DNA from: Sphingomonadales bacterium
Lineage (GTDB): Bacteria; Pseudomonadota; Alphaproteobacteria; Sphingomonadales; Sphingomonadaceae
DNA length: 38,770 nucleotides
Direction: 5' to 3'
Assembly: GCA_028870315.1 (NCBI GenBank)
Contig: JAGWPW010000163.1
Location: 1-38,770 of the forward strand
Both the position numbers and the translations under genes were made by a program. The notes below the pieces were generated by a model. That model made no database searches, had not been told where the DNA came from, and worked only from the letters and a program-made list of their open reading frames with translations. Within the stretch, counting starts at the first letter, position 1, and each line of letters starts with the position of its first letter. This document shows, in pieces, positions 29,305-38,450 of the stretch.

Positions 29305-30237
29305 TCAGGCCTTGTTCAGCCCCGCCGCGGCGGCGACTTCGGCGGCGAAATCGCTCTCGGCCTTCTCGATACCCTCGCCAAGCTGGAAGCGGACATAATC
29401 GGCGAGCACGATCTTCGCGCCCGCGGCCTTGCCGGCCTGCTCGACGACCTGCGCCACCGGGGTCTTGTTGTCCATGACGAAGAGCTGCGAGAGCAGCGCG
29501 TTTTCCCTGGCGTATTTCGCCACCGCGCCATCAACCATCTTCGCCTGCACCTCGGCGGGCTTGCCGCTTTCGGCGGCCTTTTCCGCGGCGATCCTGCGCT
29601 CACGCGCGAGGAGGTCGGGATCGAGCGCCTCGGCATTGAGCGCCAGCGGGAAGGCGGCGGCGATATGCATCGCGATCTGCTTGCCGAGCGGCTCGAGCAC
29701 ATCGGCGCCCGCTTCGCTTTCAAGCGCGACGAGCACGCCGATCTTGCCCAGATTGGGCGCGGCGGCATTGTGCATATAGGGTACGACGAGCCCCCTGGTC
29801 ACCGCGACCTTCCTGATCCGGCGCAACTGCTGGTTCTCGCCGATCGTCGCGACATTGTTGGTCAGCTTGTCGCCGACCGTGCCGCCGCCGGGATAGGCCG
29901 CCGCCTTCAGCGCCTCGACCTCGCTTTCGCCGGTGCCGAGCGCGACCTCGGTCGCCTTGCGCACGAAATCCTGGAACTGCTCGTTCTTGGCGACGAAATC
30001 GGTTTCCGAATTGACCTCGACGGCAACGCCGCTGGTCCCCGCGACGGCGACGCCGACCAGCCCCTCGGCCGCGGTGCGGCTCGACTTCTTGGCGGCGGCG
30101 GCAAGCCCCCTGGCGCGCAGCATATCGACCGCGGCCTCCATCTCGCCGCCGGTCTCGTCGAGCGCCTTCTTGCAATCCATCATGCCGGCGCCGGTGCGCT
30201 CGCGCAGGTTTTTGACGTCAGTCGCGGTGTAAGCCAT
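29305..30237 (-). CDS. tsf: Elongation factor Ts
   Basis: [29 protein letters not shown]. Confidence 0.97.
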   Translation of the reverse strand: MAYTATDVKNLRERTGAGMMDCKKALDETGGEMEAAVDMLRARGLAAAAKKSSRTAAEGLVGVAVAGTSGVAVEVNSETDFVAKNEQFQDFVRKATEVALGTGESEVEALKAAAYPGGGTVGDKLTNNVATIGENQQLRRIRKVAVTRGLVVPYMHNAAAPNLGKIGVLVALESEAGADVLEPLGKQIAMHIAAAFPLALNAEALDPDLLARERRIAAEKAAESGKPAEVQAKMVDGAVAKYARENALLSQLFVMDNKTPVAQVVEQAGKAAGAKIVLADYVRFQLGEGIEKAESDFAAEVAAAAGLNKA

Positions 30238-30351
30238 GGTGGCCGATCCTCTTGGGTTTTCAAACGATGTGCGCGCGGCCCCGTGGTACCCCGCGCGTCG
30301 CAGATTGATGACGGCGCCGTCGCGAAACCCGGTCCGGCCTCGCGCTCCGCG

Positions 30352-30391
30352 CCGGCAAGGCCCCCCGGGCGTGCGGCCGGGGCCTTGCCGG
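30352..30391 (-). repeat. 13-bp perfect hairpin in the rpsB-tsf intergenic region (CCGGCAAGGCCCC/GGGGCCTTGCCGG)
   Basis: Read directly; 14-nt loop; 4 nt from the rpsB stop. Confidence 0.85.
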
Positions 30392-30395
30392 GCTC

Positions 30396-31151
30396 TCAGC
30401 CTTCGAGCGCTTCTTCGGCCATCGGCTCGGCCATCGCGCCGATATCGACACCCGAATCGACCACCGCCTCGCGGCCGCCCTTCTTCGCCGACTGCGCGAC
30501 CGCATCGCAATAGAGGCGGATGGCGCGGCTCGCATCGTCGTTCGCCGGGATCGGGAAGGCGATGCCCTGCGGATCGACGTTGGAATCGAGAATCGCCACG
30601 ACCGGGATGCCAAGGACATTGGCTTCCTTGATCGCCAGCTCTTCCTTGTTGGCGTCGATCACGAACATGACGTCGGGAATGCCGCCCATGTCGCGGATGC
30701 CGCCAAGCGAGAGTTCGAGCTTGTCACGCTCGCGCGTCAACTGGAGCACTTCCTTCTTGGTCAGCCCGGTGGTGTCGCCCGAAAGCTGCTCCTCCAGCGT
30801 CTTCAGGCGCTTGATCGAGCCCGAGATGGTCTTCCAGTTGGTCAGCATGCCGCCCAGCCAGCGGTGGTTGACGAAATGCTGCCCGCAGGCGCGCGCCGCC
30901 TCGGCGATCGGCTCCTGGGCCTGGCGCTTGGTGCCGACGAACAGCACCTTGCCGCCGGCCTGAACGCTCGCCGAGATGAACTCGAGCGCGCGCGCCATCA
31001 GCGGCACGGTCTGCGACAGGTCAAGGATGTGCACCCCGTTGCGTGCCCCGAAGATATAGGGCTTCATCCGCGGGTTCCAGCGGTGCGTCTGGTGGCCGAA
31101 ATGCGCGCCGGCCTCGATCAATTGCTGCATGTTGACGACAGGAGCCGCCAT
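30396..31151 (-). CDS. rpsB: 30S ribosomal protein S2
   Basis: [35 protein letters not shown]. Confidence 0.97.
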   Translation of the reverse strand: MAAPVVNMQQLIEAGAHFGHQTHRWNPRMKPYIFGARNGVHILDLSQTVPLMARALEFISASVQAGGKVLFVGTKRQAQEPIAEAARACGQHFVNHRWLGGMLTNWKTISGSIKRLKTLEEQLSGDTTGLTKKEVLQLTRERDKLELSLGGIRDMGGIPDVMFVIDANKEELAIKEANVLGIPVVAILDSNVDPQGIAFPIPANDDASRAIRLYCDAVAQSAKKGGREAVVDSGVDIGAMAEPMAEEALEG

Positions 31152-31356
31152 GATTCGTTCCTTTCCGGTTAGGCCTCTGGACAGCTGGAACCGTGCGGAA
31201 TGCGTCCGCTGCGGCACCGGCGAGTGTGCTGCCCATGTGGATTTGCCGCGCCCGCCGCCGGAATGGCGACGCGGCGCAAGCGCGCCGCCCCTAGCGCGCG
31301 CGCTGACCAAACGCCAGCCCAAAATCAGCGGCGGGAACCAGACCGCGATAAAGGCG

Positions 31357-31386
31357 TTGACAAAGGGAACACAAATTGAACATGAT
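31357..31386 (+). promoter_or_regulatory. Putative sigma70 promoter: TTGACA (31357-31362), 18-nt spacer, CATGAT (31381-31386)
   Basis: Perfect -35 consensus and a 4/6 -10 upstream of the 31432 ORF. Confidence 0.55.
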
Positions 31387-31402
31387 TGGAACATAACGGA
31401 AC
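31367..31402. promoter_or_regulatory. Putative LexA (SOS) operator array: GAAC at 31367, 31378, 31389 and 31399, giving two overlapping perfect GAAC-N7-GAAC boxes plus one N6 half-site
   Basis: Direct reading gaacacaaattgaacatgattggaacataacggaac; matches the alphaproteobacterial GTTC-N7-GTTC/GAAC-N7-GAAC SOS box. Confidence 0.7.
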
Positions 31403-31431
31403 CAACGGCTTTGTCACAAGGATGTGAAACG

Positions 31432-31686
31432 ATGCTGCCCCTGCTCGTCACAACGCTTTTCGCGGTCAGTTTCGGCGCCTCGCTCGCGGCGATTGCCGGC
31501 ACTTTCCATCGCTATCATGCCAAATGGGCGGCGCTGGCGGCGGCACACGCCGGCAGCGCTTCGCGCCATGCGCTGGCCGTCGCGGCGCGGCCCGCGGGTC
31601 CTGCCGGTCCTGTCGTATACGCCCGGCAGTTCAATCCGTCGCTGAAGGCGCCGCCGCTGCAATCCGCCCGGCGCGCTGCCGCTTGA
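31432..31686 (+). CDS. Small (84 aa) putative single-pass membrane protein; candidate SOS-regulated effector
   Basis: AAGGA RBS at 31418-31422, 9 nt before ATG; GC-rich third codon positions; N-terminal hydrophobic [24 protein letters not shown] then basic/Ala/Pro-rich tail. Confidence 0.65.
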   Translation: MLPLLVTTLFAVSFGASLAAIAGTFHRYHAKWAALAAAHAGSASRHALAVAARPAGPAGPVVYARQFNPSLKAPPLQSARRAAA

Positions 31687-32464
31687 TGCGGGCATAGCTC
31701 GCCATGCCGAAGGGCAGGCTCGCGACATAAAGCGCGCATAGCCCCACCAGCGTCAGCCAGGGCTCGGTCAGCAGCGCGGCGAACACGAGCCCGACCACGG
31801 CGATCAGTTCAAGACGCACGCGCTTTCTCGGGCGAAGCCCGCCCCAGCCGACCGTCGCGACGCTCGAAATCATCAAAAAGGCGATGACGACCAGCCACGG
31901 CCCGACGATTTCGGGATCGCGGAACAGATCGTTGCCGCTCGCGATCCACAGGTAAAGCGGCAGAAACGCCAGCCCCGCCCCCATCGGCGCCGGAACCCCG
32001 GTCAGGAAACCGGCCGATTTATGCGGCTGATCGACCGTGTCGATCCGCGCATTGAAGCGCGCCAGCCGCAAGGCGCAGCAAATCGCGAAAGCGAGCGCAG
32101 CAAACCAGCCGAGGCGCGGCACCCGCTGCAACGACCACAGGAACAGGATCAGCGCCGGAGCGACGCCGAAGGAAATCGCGTCGGAAAGGCTGTCAAGCTC
32201 GGCACCGAAGCGCGACTGCGCCTTGAGCAGCCGGGCGATGCGCCCGTCGATCCCGTCGAGCATGCCGGCAAGGATCACCGCAAGCACCGATTTTTCCCAA
32301 GCTTCGTCGATCGCGAAGCGGATGCCGGTCAAGCCGCAGCACAGTGCCGCCGAGGTGATGGCATTGGGAATGAGCGCGCGCAGCGTCAGCCCGCGGGCGA
32401 GGCGCCGGCGGCCCCGCTCATCCTCGAAAAAATCCTCCTCCTCGCGCGGGGGCTCGCTGCTCAC
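31631..32464 (-). CDS. pssA: CDP-diacylglycerol--serine O-phosphatidyltransferase
   Basis: [38 protein letters not shown]-alcohol phosphotransferase motif; GTG start at 32464 overlapping psd stop. Confidence 0.93.
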   Translation of the reverse strand: MSSEPPREEEDFFEDERGRRRLARGLTLRALIPNAITSAALCCGLTGIRFAIDEAWEKSVLAVILAGMLDGIDGRIARLLKAQSRFGAELDSLSDAISFGVAPALILFLWSLQRVPRLGWFAALAFAICCALRLARFNARIDTVDQPHKSAGFLTGVPAPMGAGLAFLPLYLWIASGNDLFRDPEIVGPWLVVIAFLMISSVATVGWGGLRPRKRVRLELIAVVGLVFAALLTEPWLTLVGLCALYVASLPFGMASYARIKRQRAGRIAAAAPSATD

Positions 32465-33219
32465 TGGCCGACGCCTTCGAGCGTCTGCGCGCGCCCGATC
32501 CGCGCCAATATCGTCTCGCCCGCGATCACCCGCTGGCCGAGCAGCACGAGCGGATCGGTGCCTTCGGGCAGATAGACATCGACGCGGCTGCCGAAGCGGA
32601 TGAGGCCGAACCGTTGCCCGCAGGCGATGGTGTCGCCCGGCTTGACGAAGGGCACGATCCGGCGCGCCACCAGCCCGGCGATCTGGGTCACGCCGATGCG
32701 CAGGCCATTGCCACGGTCGATGAGGATATGCTGGCGCTCGTTTTCCTCGCTCGCCTTGTCGAGCTCGGCATTGACGAAACGGCCCGGAATATAAACCAGC
32801 CGCTGGACGGTTCCGGCGATCGGCGCGCGATTGATGTGGACGTCGAACACGCTCATGAAGATCGAGACGCGGGTGACCGGCGTATCGGCGGGAAGTGGCG
32901 GCCCGCCCGCATCCTCGATGCACAGCTCGCGCGGCGGCATGACCTTCGAAATCAGCGTGACGAGCCCATCGGCCGGCGCCACCACGAGATCATCGCCAAG
33001 CGGCGTCACCCGGCGCGGATCACGGAAGAAGGCGAGGATGCAGACCGTCAGGATCGCGAAAGTCCACGCAAGCCAGCCCCAGCCGATGATCACCGCGGCC
33101 AACGCCAGCGCCGCGGCGATCAGGCCGAACTTGCGCCCCTCGGGATGGACCGGCGGCAGGCTCCAGCCTGCGCTGCCATGCCCGTGATTATCGCTGATAT
33201 CGACCGTCATGCGGCTCAT
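32461..33219 (-). CDS. psd: Phosphatidylserine decarboxylase
   Basis: [39 protein letters not shown]. Confidence 0.93.
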   Translation of the reverse strand: MSRMTVDISDNHGHGSAGWSLPPVHPEGRKFGLIAAALALAAVIIGWGWLAWTFAILTVCILAFFRDPRRVTPLGDDLVVAPADGLVTLISKVMPPRELCIEDAGGPPLPADTPVTRVSIFMSVFDVHINRAPIAGTVQRLVYIPGRFVNAELDKASEENERQHILIDRGNGLRIGVTQIAGLVARRIVPFVKPGDTIACGQRFGLIRFGSRVDVYLPEGTDPLVLLGQRVIAGETILARIGRAQTLEGVGQ

Positions 33220-33261
33220 CTAGGCCCTGGCCGGCGCGCTCACAAGCGCCACGCCCGCGCG

Positions 33262-34455
33262 TCAGGCAAATTGCTGCGCGAGCGCGTGATAGAGCTTGTC
33301 GCGGCACACCAGCGCGCTCACCGCATCGGCGATGATCGCGGTCGCGAACAGCGGCAGGATCATGGTCCGGTCGGCGGTCATTTCCATCATGATGATGACA
33401 GAGGTCAGCGGCGCGCGCACCACGCCAGTGAAATAGCCCGCCATGCCGAGCAGCACGATTGCGCCCGACGGGCTCGATGGAAACAGCGCGCCCAGCGATT
33501 GCCCGAGGCCTGCGCCCACCGAAAGCGAGGGCGCGAAGATCCCGCCCGGCGTTCCGCTGACCGCGGTGGCGAGCGTGGCAAGGAACTTGCCCGGGCCCAG
33601 CAGAAGCGAGGCGTGCCGGCCGGCAAGCAGCAGCCGCGTGGTGTCATAGCCGGTGCCCCAGGTGAGCCCGCCGGTCGCGATCCCGGTTGCCGCGACGACG
33701 AGCCCGCAGCCTCCCGAAAACAGCAGCGGATGCGAGCGCAGCCAGCCTGTCACGCCCGCCCCCTCTCCGGCACCGGCGAACGCCACCAGAACCCGCGAGA
33801 ACAGCCCGCCGCACAAGCCGCCCGTCACCCCGGCGGCCGGGGCGACGATCAGCATTGCCGGGGTCGGCAGCGGCGTGTTCATGATGCCGAAATAGACATA
33901 GTCGCCCGACAGGCCGAGGCTGACGAGGCCCGCGGCCATCACCGTGGCCATCACCGAGACCGCGACCTTCTGCTCAAAGGCCGCCGCCAGTTCCTCGATC
34001 GCGAAGGCGACCCCGGCCAGCGGGGTGTTGAACGCGGCCGCGACCCCCGCCGCGCCGCCGGCGATGATGATCCCCGCGGTCACCGGCACGCGGAACCAGC
34101 GCTGCATCGCCACCATGATCGCCGCGCTGATCTGCACCGTCGGCCCTTCGCGCCCTGCCGAACCGCCGGCCAGCAGGATGAGCAGCGTGCCGATCGCCTT
34201 GGCGGCCGCGGTCGGCAGCGAAACCAGCGGGCTGCGCGCGGCGGCGGCGGGGTTGTGCTGCGCGGCCATCACCTGCGGAATGCCCGAGCCGCGTGCCGCT
34301 GGCCAAAGGCAGCGCGTGGCATGGGTGACCGCGGCAAACAGCAGCGGGGTCAGCACCAGCGGCGCCCAGCGCCAGCGATGCACAAGTTGCAGGAACAGGA
34401 ATTGCGCGATTTCGCCACCGCGCGCGAACAGGATCGCGGCGATACCAAGCGCCAC
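33262..34455 (-). CDS. ClC-family chloride channel/antiporter (true start may be upstream of the GTG at 34455)
   Basis: GSGIPQV, GGSAGREGPTVQ, GTPGGIFAPSLSVGA selectivity-filter motifs. Confidence 0.92.
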   Translation of the reverse strand: MALGIAAILFARGGEIAQFLFLQLVHRWRWAPLVLTPLLFAAVTHATRCLWPAARGSGIPQVMAAQHNPAAAARSPLVSLPTAAAKAIGTLLILLAGGSAGREGPTVQISAAIMVAMQRWFRVPVTAGIIIAGGAAGVAAAFNTPLAGVAFAIEELAAAFEQKVAVSVMATVMAAGLVSLGLSGDYVYFGIMNTPLPTPAMLIVAPAAGVTGGLCGGLFSRVLVAFAGAGEGAGVTGWLRSHPLLFSGGCGLVVAATGIATGGLTWGTGYDTTRLLLAGRHASLLLGPGKFLATLATAVSGTPGGIFAPSLSVGAGLGQSLGALFPSSPSGAIVLLGMAGYFTGVVRAPLTSVIIMMEMTADRTMILPLFATAIIADAVSALVCRDKLYHALAQQFA

Positions 34456-34508
34456 CGCCCCGGCGAGCGGCGCAATCCGGGCGCGCAGCCTTGCGACCGA
34501 AGCGAGGT

Positions 34509-35390
34509 TCAGAGCAGGCAGGCCGTGATCGCGGTCAGCCGCGGCATCGCGGCGCCGAACAGCGCTTCGAGGCGCGCGGCCGGATCCTGCGCCGAAGCGG
34601 TGGCGATCACCGTGCGCACGCCCACCGCCGCATAGGCCTCGGCGGCGCGCAGCAGCGCATCGCAGGTCAGGTCCTCGTGAAACGGCAGCAACGCGGTGAC
34701 CTCAATTTCGGCGATGTCGCGACCCAGGGCATCGCAATGCCCGCGCAGCACGGCGACCTTGTGCGCGACCTCCTCGGGCGAGCCGAAGAAATTGCAGGCA
34801 TCGGCATAGCGCGCGACGAGGCGCAGTGTCTTCTTCTCGCCGCCGCCACCGATCATGATCCTGGGGCGCGGCGCCGAGACGGGCGGCGGCGAACACAGCG
34901 TTTCGGCAAGCTGGTAATGGCGACCGGCAAAGGCGCCGTTGTCATCGCTCCACATCTGGAGGCAGATTTGCAGCGCCTCCTCAAGCATCTCGAAGCGGGT
35001 CGCGACCGGCGGAAACGGCACGCCCAGCCCGCGATGCTCGCGCTCGTACCAGGCAGCGCCAAGCCCGAGTTCGGCGCGCCCGCCCGAGAGCACGTCGAGC
35101 GTGGTGACGATCTTGGCGAGCAGCCCCGGATGGCGATAGGTCACCCCCGAGACCAGCAGCCGCAGCCGCAGCGCCCTGGTGCACCCCGCCACGAAGCCGA
35201 GCGCGGTATAGCCTTCGAGCATCGGATCGCTGGCCGGCGCCATCACCTCCATCTGGAAATAATGATCCATGAACGAAAGGGTGCGGATGCCCAACGCCTC
35301 GGCGCTGGCGGCGAGCTGCGCCACCCCCGGTCCGATCGCTGCCGGTCCCGCCGCCCAGTCGAAGCGCGCCACGTGAAGATCGACATCCAT
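34509..35390 (-). CDS. LLM-class (luciferase-like) flavin/F420-type oxidoreductase
   Basis: TLDVLSGGRAELGLGAAWYEREHRGLGVPFPP, RPRIMIGGGGEKKTLRLVARYADACNFF. Confidence 0.88.
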   Translation of the reverse strand: MDVDLHVARFDWAAGPAAIGPGVAQLAASAEALGIRTLSFMDHYFQMEVMAPASDPMLEGYTALGFVAGCTRALRLRLLVSGVTYRHPGLLAKIVTTLDVLSGGRAELGLGAAWYEREHRGLGVPFPPVATRFEMLEEALQICLQMWSDDNGAFAGRHYQLAETLCSPPPVSAPRPRIMIGGGGEKKTLRLVARYADACNFFGSPEEVAHKVAVLRGHCDALGRDIAEIEVTALLPFHEDLTCDALLRAAEAYAAVGVRTVIATASAQDPAARLEALFGAAMPRLTAITACLL

Positions 35391-35462
35391 GGCCCGTTCT
35401 CCTCGCCGCCCGATGGTCGCGACGATAGGGCGTCGCCTGCGCGCGGGCAAGGTCGCCAAAGG

Positions 35463-35488
35463 AAAAGCCCGCCCCTTGCGGAGCGGGC
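35463..35488 (-). terminator. Intrinsic terminator downstream of the TonB-dependent receptor gene
   Basis: Minus strand GCCCGCTCCGCAAGGGGCGGGCTTTT. Confidence 0.8.
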
Positions 35489-35537
35489 CTGACCGGATGC
35501 CAGACGGGATGGCGCGCGGCCATCCCGGCATGGCGGC

Positions 35538-38450
35538 TCAATATTTGTAGTTCAACTGGATGGTGAAGTAGCGCCCGATGACGCCATCTTCGGCCACGGC
35601 CGGGTTGAACGGGGTGAAGCTGCCACCATAGGTCTCGGCATCGATCGGCGCGGAAGCGTCAAACAGATTGTCGATGTTGAAGGCCAGCGTGACGTTGTCG
35701 TTGAACTTGTAGGATGTCACGAGGTTGACCGAGGTGAACGAATTCACGCGGCAGAGCTGCTGGTTGGCCGGCCCGACCACCGCCTGCGCCATTGCAAAGG
35801 CGGCATTGAACGCACCGCCGCAGGTTGCCTGCGCGCCGCCCGACGCGCTGGGATCGGTGATGCTGTAGGAGCTGATCCAATAGCCGCTCAGCCCGATCCT
35901 GGCGCCGCCGTATTCATAGGTGATGGTGGCGTTGATGCGATCGCGCGGGTTGGCGGTGTCACCCGAAACCCCCGAGGGGCCATGGGTGCCGGCAAGCTGA
36001 TAGGTGATGCCGTTCGGCCCGGTCAGCTGATAGTTGAGGATATGCGTCCATTCGGCATTGGCCGACAAGGTTCCGCCACCGAGACGGTGCTTGAACTTGG
36101 CCTCGATGTCGAGACCGCTGGTCTTGGTGGTCTGCGCATTCACGTAACCGGCAAGGCAGGCCGCGAGCGGACCCGCGATCGGGGTCGCCGTGACCAGGTT
36201 GCCGGCACCGTCCGACACCCCGGAGATCGGAAGGTCGGGTCCGCGCAGGCAGTTGGCACCGGAGAAGGAATAGCTCGGCAGTTCCGAGGCCGAGACGATC
36301 TGGTTGTCGATCTTGATGTTGTAGTAATCGACCGTCATCGAGAGCCCGCGCATCGGCTCGATCACCGCGCCACCGGTGAAGGAGGTCGAGGTTTCGGGCT
36401 TCAGCGTCGGGGTCGTGGTCTGCACGAAGCCGACCTGCTCGGAACAGGCGGCCGGGACGGTGCCCTTGGCGGTCGCGGCACCGCCCGGGCACAGAACCGG
36501 ATCCTGGAACCCGCCGAGACCGAACACGGTGGCCGACTGGCCGAATTCCGCCGGCGCCGGCGCCCGGAAGCCCTTGGAGAAGGTGCCGCGCAGCACCAGC
36601 GGCGCGATCGGGTGCCATTTGATCCCGGCCTTGGGCGTCAGCGAATTGCCGTAGGTATCATACCAGTCGTCGCGGACCGAAGCGTTCACCTCCAGCGTAT
36701 TGAACGCCGTTGCATCGACTTCGAGGAATTCGGCGACATCGGTCTGGCTGCCGATCGCATAGGTGCTGAAGGTGCCGCCGACCGCACCCGAAAGAACCGG
36801 GCCCGGGCCGGGGTTGTTGAGCTTCTTTGAATTGACCTCGGCGCCCATCGCCACCGACAATTCACCGCCCGAATAGGTCGCCAGCTTCTTCGTCGCGCTG
36901 GCATCGGCATAAAGCAGGCGGTCGGTCGCGTGGTTGCCGAAGGTCGGCGCGATCTGTTGCAGCACCGCGGCCGAATTGCCGCCCAGCGGATTGTAAACCG
37001 GCGAGCCATTGGCGTTGAACGTGGTCAGATCGGCATAGAGATTGGCGTACTGGACATAATTGACGAAGGACTGGTCGGTCACGACCTCGCTGAAGCCCAG
37101 CGCGCCGGTGACATCCCAGCCGGCGACCGTGCCATCGACATCGAGCGCGGCGCGGTAGGTCTTGCTGTCGATGTTGATCGTCGGCAGGCCGAAACCGGCA
37201 AGCGTGCCTTCGAGATAGGAGCCCGCGGCCGAACCGCTGCCAAGATAATTGGCGGGCAGGCCGAAGCTGGGCACCGCGCCGACGCCGGGGACCGGCAGGC
37301 CGACATAGGGATTGGACACGTTGCCGCCGTAGGACGCGCCGGGATAGACCGAATAGCCCTGGTTGCCGACGGCGCCATAATCAAGGCCGGTCTGCTGGCC
37401 GCGGCTGTCGAAGAACGACAGCTTCAGCCGGGCCTGCCAGCCGCCCTCGAAATTCTTGGTCAGGCCGGCAAGGACGTTGATATTGCGCGTCGGGGCCAGC
37501 AACACCTGCGGCGAGGCGTAGGTGCACTGGGCGGCCGCCATCGCGGTCGGGTTGCAGCCGTTGCCGAGGAAGGTCTGCGCGCCATTGGCCGGATTGACGA
37601 GATAGGGGGTTTGCGTCGGCGCAAGATTGGCATTGAAAACATTGGGCGCGCCGGGCGAGATGTTCTGGCCGCCGAAGCGGGTGAAATTGAGGTTGGCCCA
37701 GGGCTCGTACATGCGATCGGCAAGGGTGATCGCCCCCTGATCGCGATATTCGGCGGTGATGAAGGCATTATAGCCATCGGTGCCAAGATCGCCATGGCCG
37801 GCCGAAACCTCGAAATGCTTGTAGGTGCCGCCGCCATGCTGCGAAGTGCCGGCGTCAACCTGCGCTTCGAGGCCGACGATCTGCTTCTTCAGCTTGATGT
37901 TGACCACCCCGGCGATCGCGTCCGACCCGTAGCGGGTCGAGGCACCATCCTTCAGCACCTCGACCGATTCGATGGCGCCGAGCGGAATGCTCTGCACGTC
38001 GGTGAACTGGCGCTCGCCGTCGTCGGACAGCGGATAGGGGGAAAGGCGGTGGCCATCGACCAGCACCAGCGTGTCGCCCACCGAAAGCCCGCGCAGCGCG
38101 ACGCCCGCGGCGCCGCCGGCGAAGGCTTCGGAGTTGTTGTTGCTCAGCGTGCCCGCGCCATTGGCGGTAAGATCGGTGAGGATGCTGGCGGTGGTGGTAA
38201 GGCCGGTGTTGGCAAGATCGGTCGAGCTCAGCACATCGACCGGGCTTGGCGTCTCATAGTCGGTGCGCTTGATCGCCGAACCGGTGACGATGATTTCGGC
38301 GCCCTCGGTGTTGCTGACGTCGGCCGCGGACGCGGCGGGCGCCGCCTTGGCCGGCGCATCCTGCGCGCGCGCCGGCGCGGTGAGCAGTACGGCTCCGAGC
38401 GCGGCAACCGCCGAGCCGGTCTTCAATGCGGAAAGGAATGAGGATTTCAT
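35538..38450 (-). CDS. TonB-dependent outer membrane receptor
   Basis: Signal peptide; IIVTGSAIKR TonB-box-like region; plug VLVDGHRLS, STRYGSDAIAGVVNI; C-terminal RYFTIQLNYKY. Confidence 0.95.
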   Translation of the reverse strand: MKSSFLSALKTGSAVAALGAVLLTAPARAQDAPAKAAPAASAADVSNTEGAEIIVTGSAIKRTDYETPSPVDVLSSTDLANTGLTTTASILTDLTANGAGTLSNNNSEAFAGGAAGVALRGLSVGDTLVLVDGHRLSPYPLSDDGERQFTDVQSIPLGAIESVEVLKDGASTRYGSDAIAGVVNIKLKKQIVGLEAQVDAGTSQHGGGTYKHFEVSAGHGDLGTDGYNAFITAEYRDQGAITLADRMYEPWANLNFTRFGGQNISPGAPNVFNANLAPTQTPYLVNPANGAQTFLGNGCNPTAMAAAQCTYASPQVLLAPTRNINVLAGLTKNFEGGWQARLKLSFFDSRGQQTGLDYGAVGNQGYSVYPGASYGGNVSNPYVGLPVPGVGAVPSFGLPANYLGSGSAAGSYLEGTLAGFGLPTINIDSKTYRAALDVDGTVAGWDVTGALGFSEVVTDQSFVNYVQYANLYADLTTFNANGSPVYNPLGGNSAAVLQQIAPTFGNHATDRLLYADASATKKLATYSGGELSVAMGAEVNSKKLNNPGPGPVLSGAVGGTFSTYAIGSQTDVAEFLEVDATAFNTLEVNASVRDDWYDTYGNSLTPKAGIKWHPIAPLVLRGTFSKGFRAPAPAEFGQSATVFGLGGFQDPVLCPGGAATAKGTVPAACSEQVGFVQTTTPTLKPETSTSFTGGAVIEPMRGLSMTVDYYNIKIDNQIVSASELPSYSFSGANCLRGPDLPISGVSDGAGNLVTATPIAGPLAACLAGYVNAQTTKTSGLDIEAKFKHRLGGGTLSANAEWTHILNYQLTGPNGITYQLAGTHGPSGVSGDTANPRDRINATITYEYGGARIGLSGYWISSYSITDPSASGGAQATCGGAFNAAFAMAQAVVGPANQQLCRVNSFTSVNLVTSYKFNDNVTLAFNIDNLFDASAPIDAETYGGSFTPFNPAVAEDGVIGRYFTIQLNYKY

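Noticed and set aside
31422-31427. ATG-TGA start-stop just before the 31432 ORF
   Set aside because: Overlaps the RBS and is too short to treat as a regulatory uORF without Ribo-seq.
32614-34635. 673-aa plus-strand ORF antisense to psd and clc
   Set aside because: Same compositional artefact, and it spans two genuine opposite-strand genes and their intergenic gap.
36930-38441. 503-aa plus-strand ORF opposite the TonB receptor
   Set aside because: Gly/Arg/Ile-rich antisense artefact; no domain.
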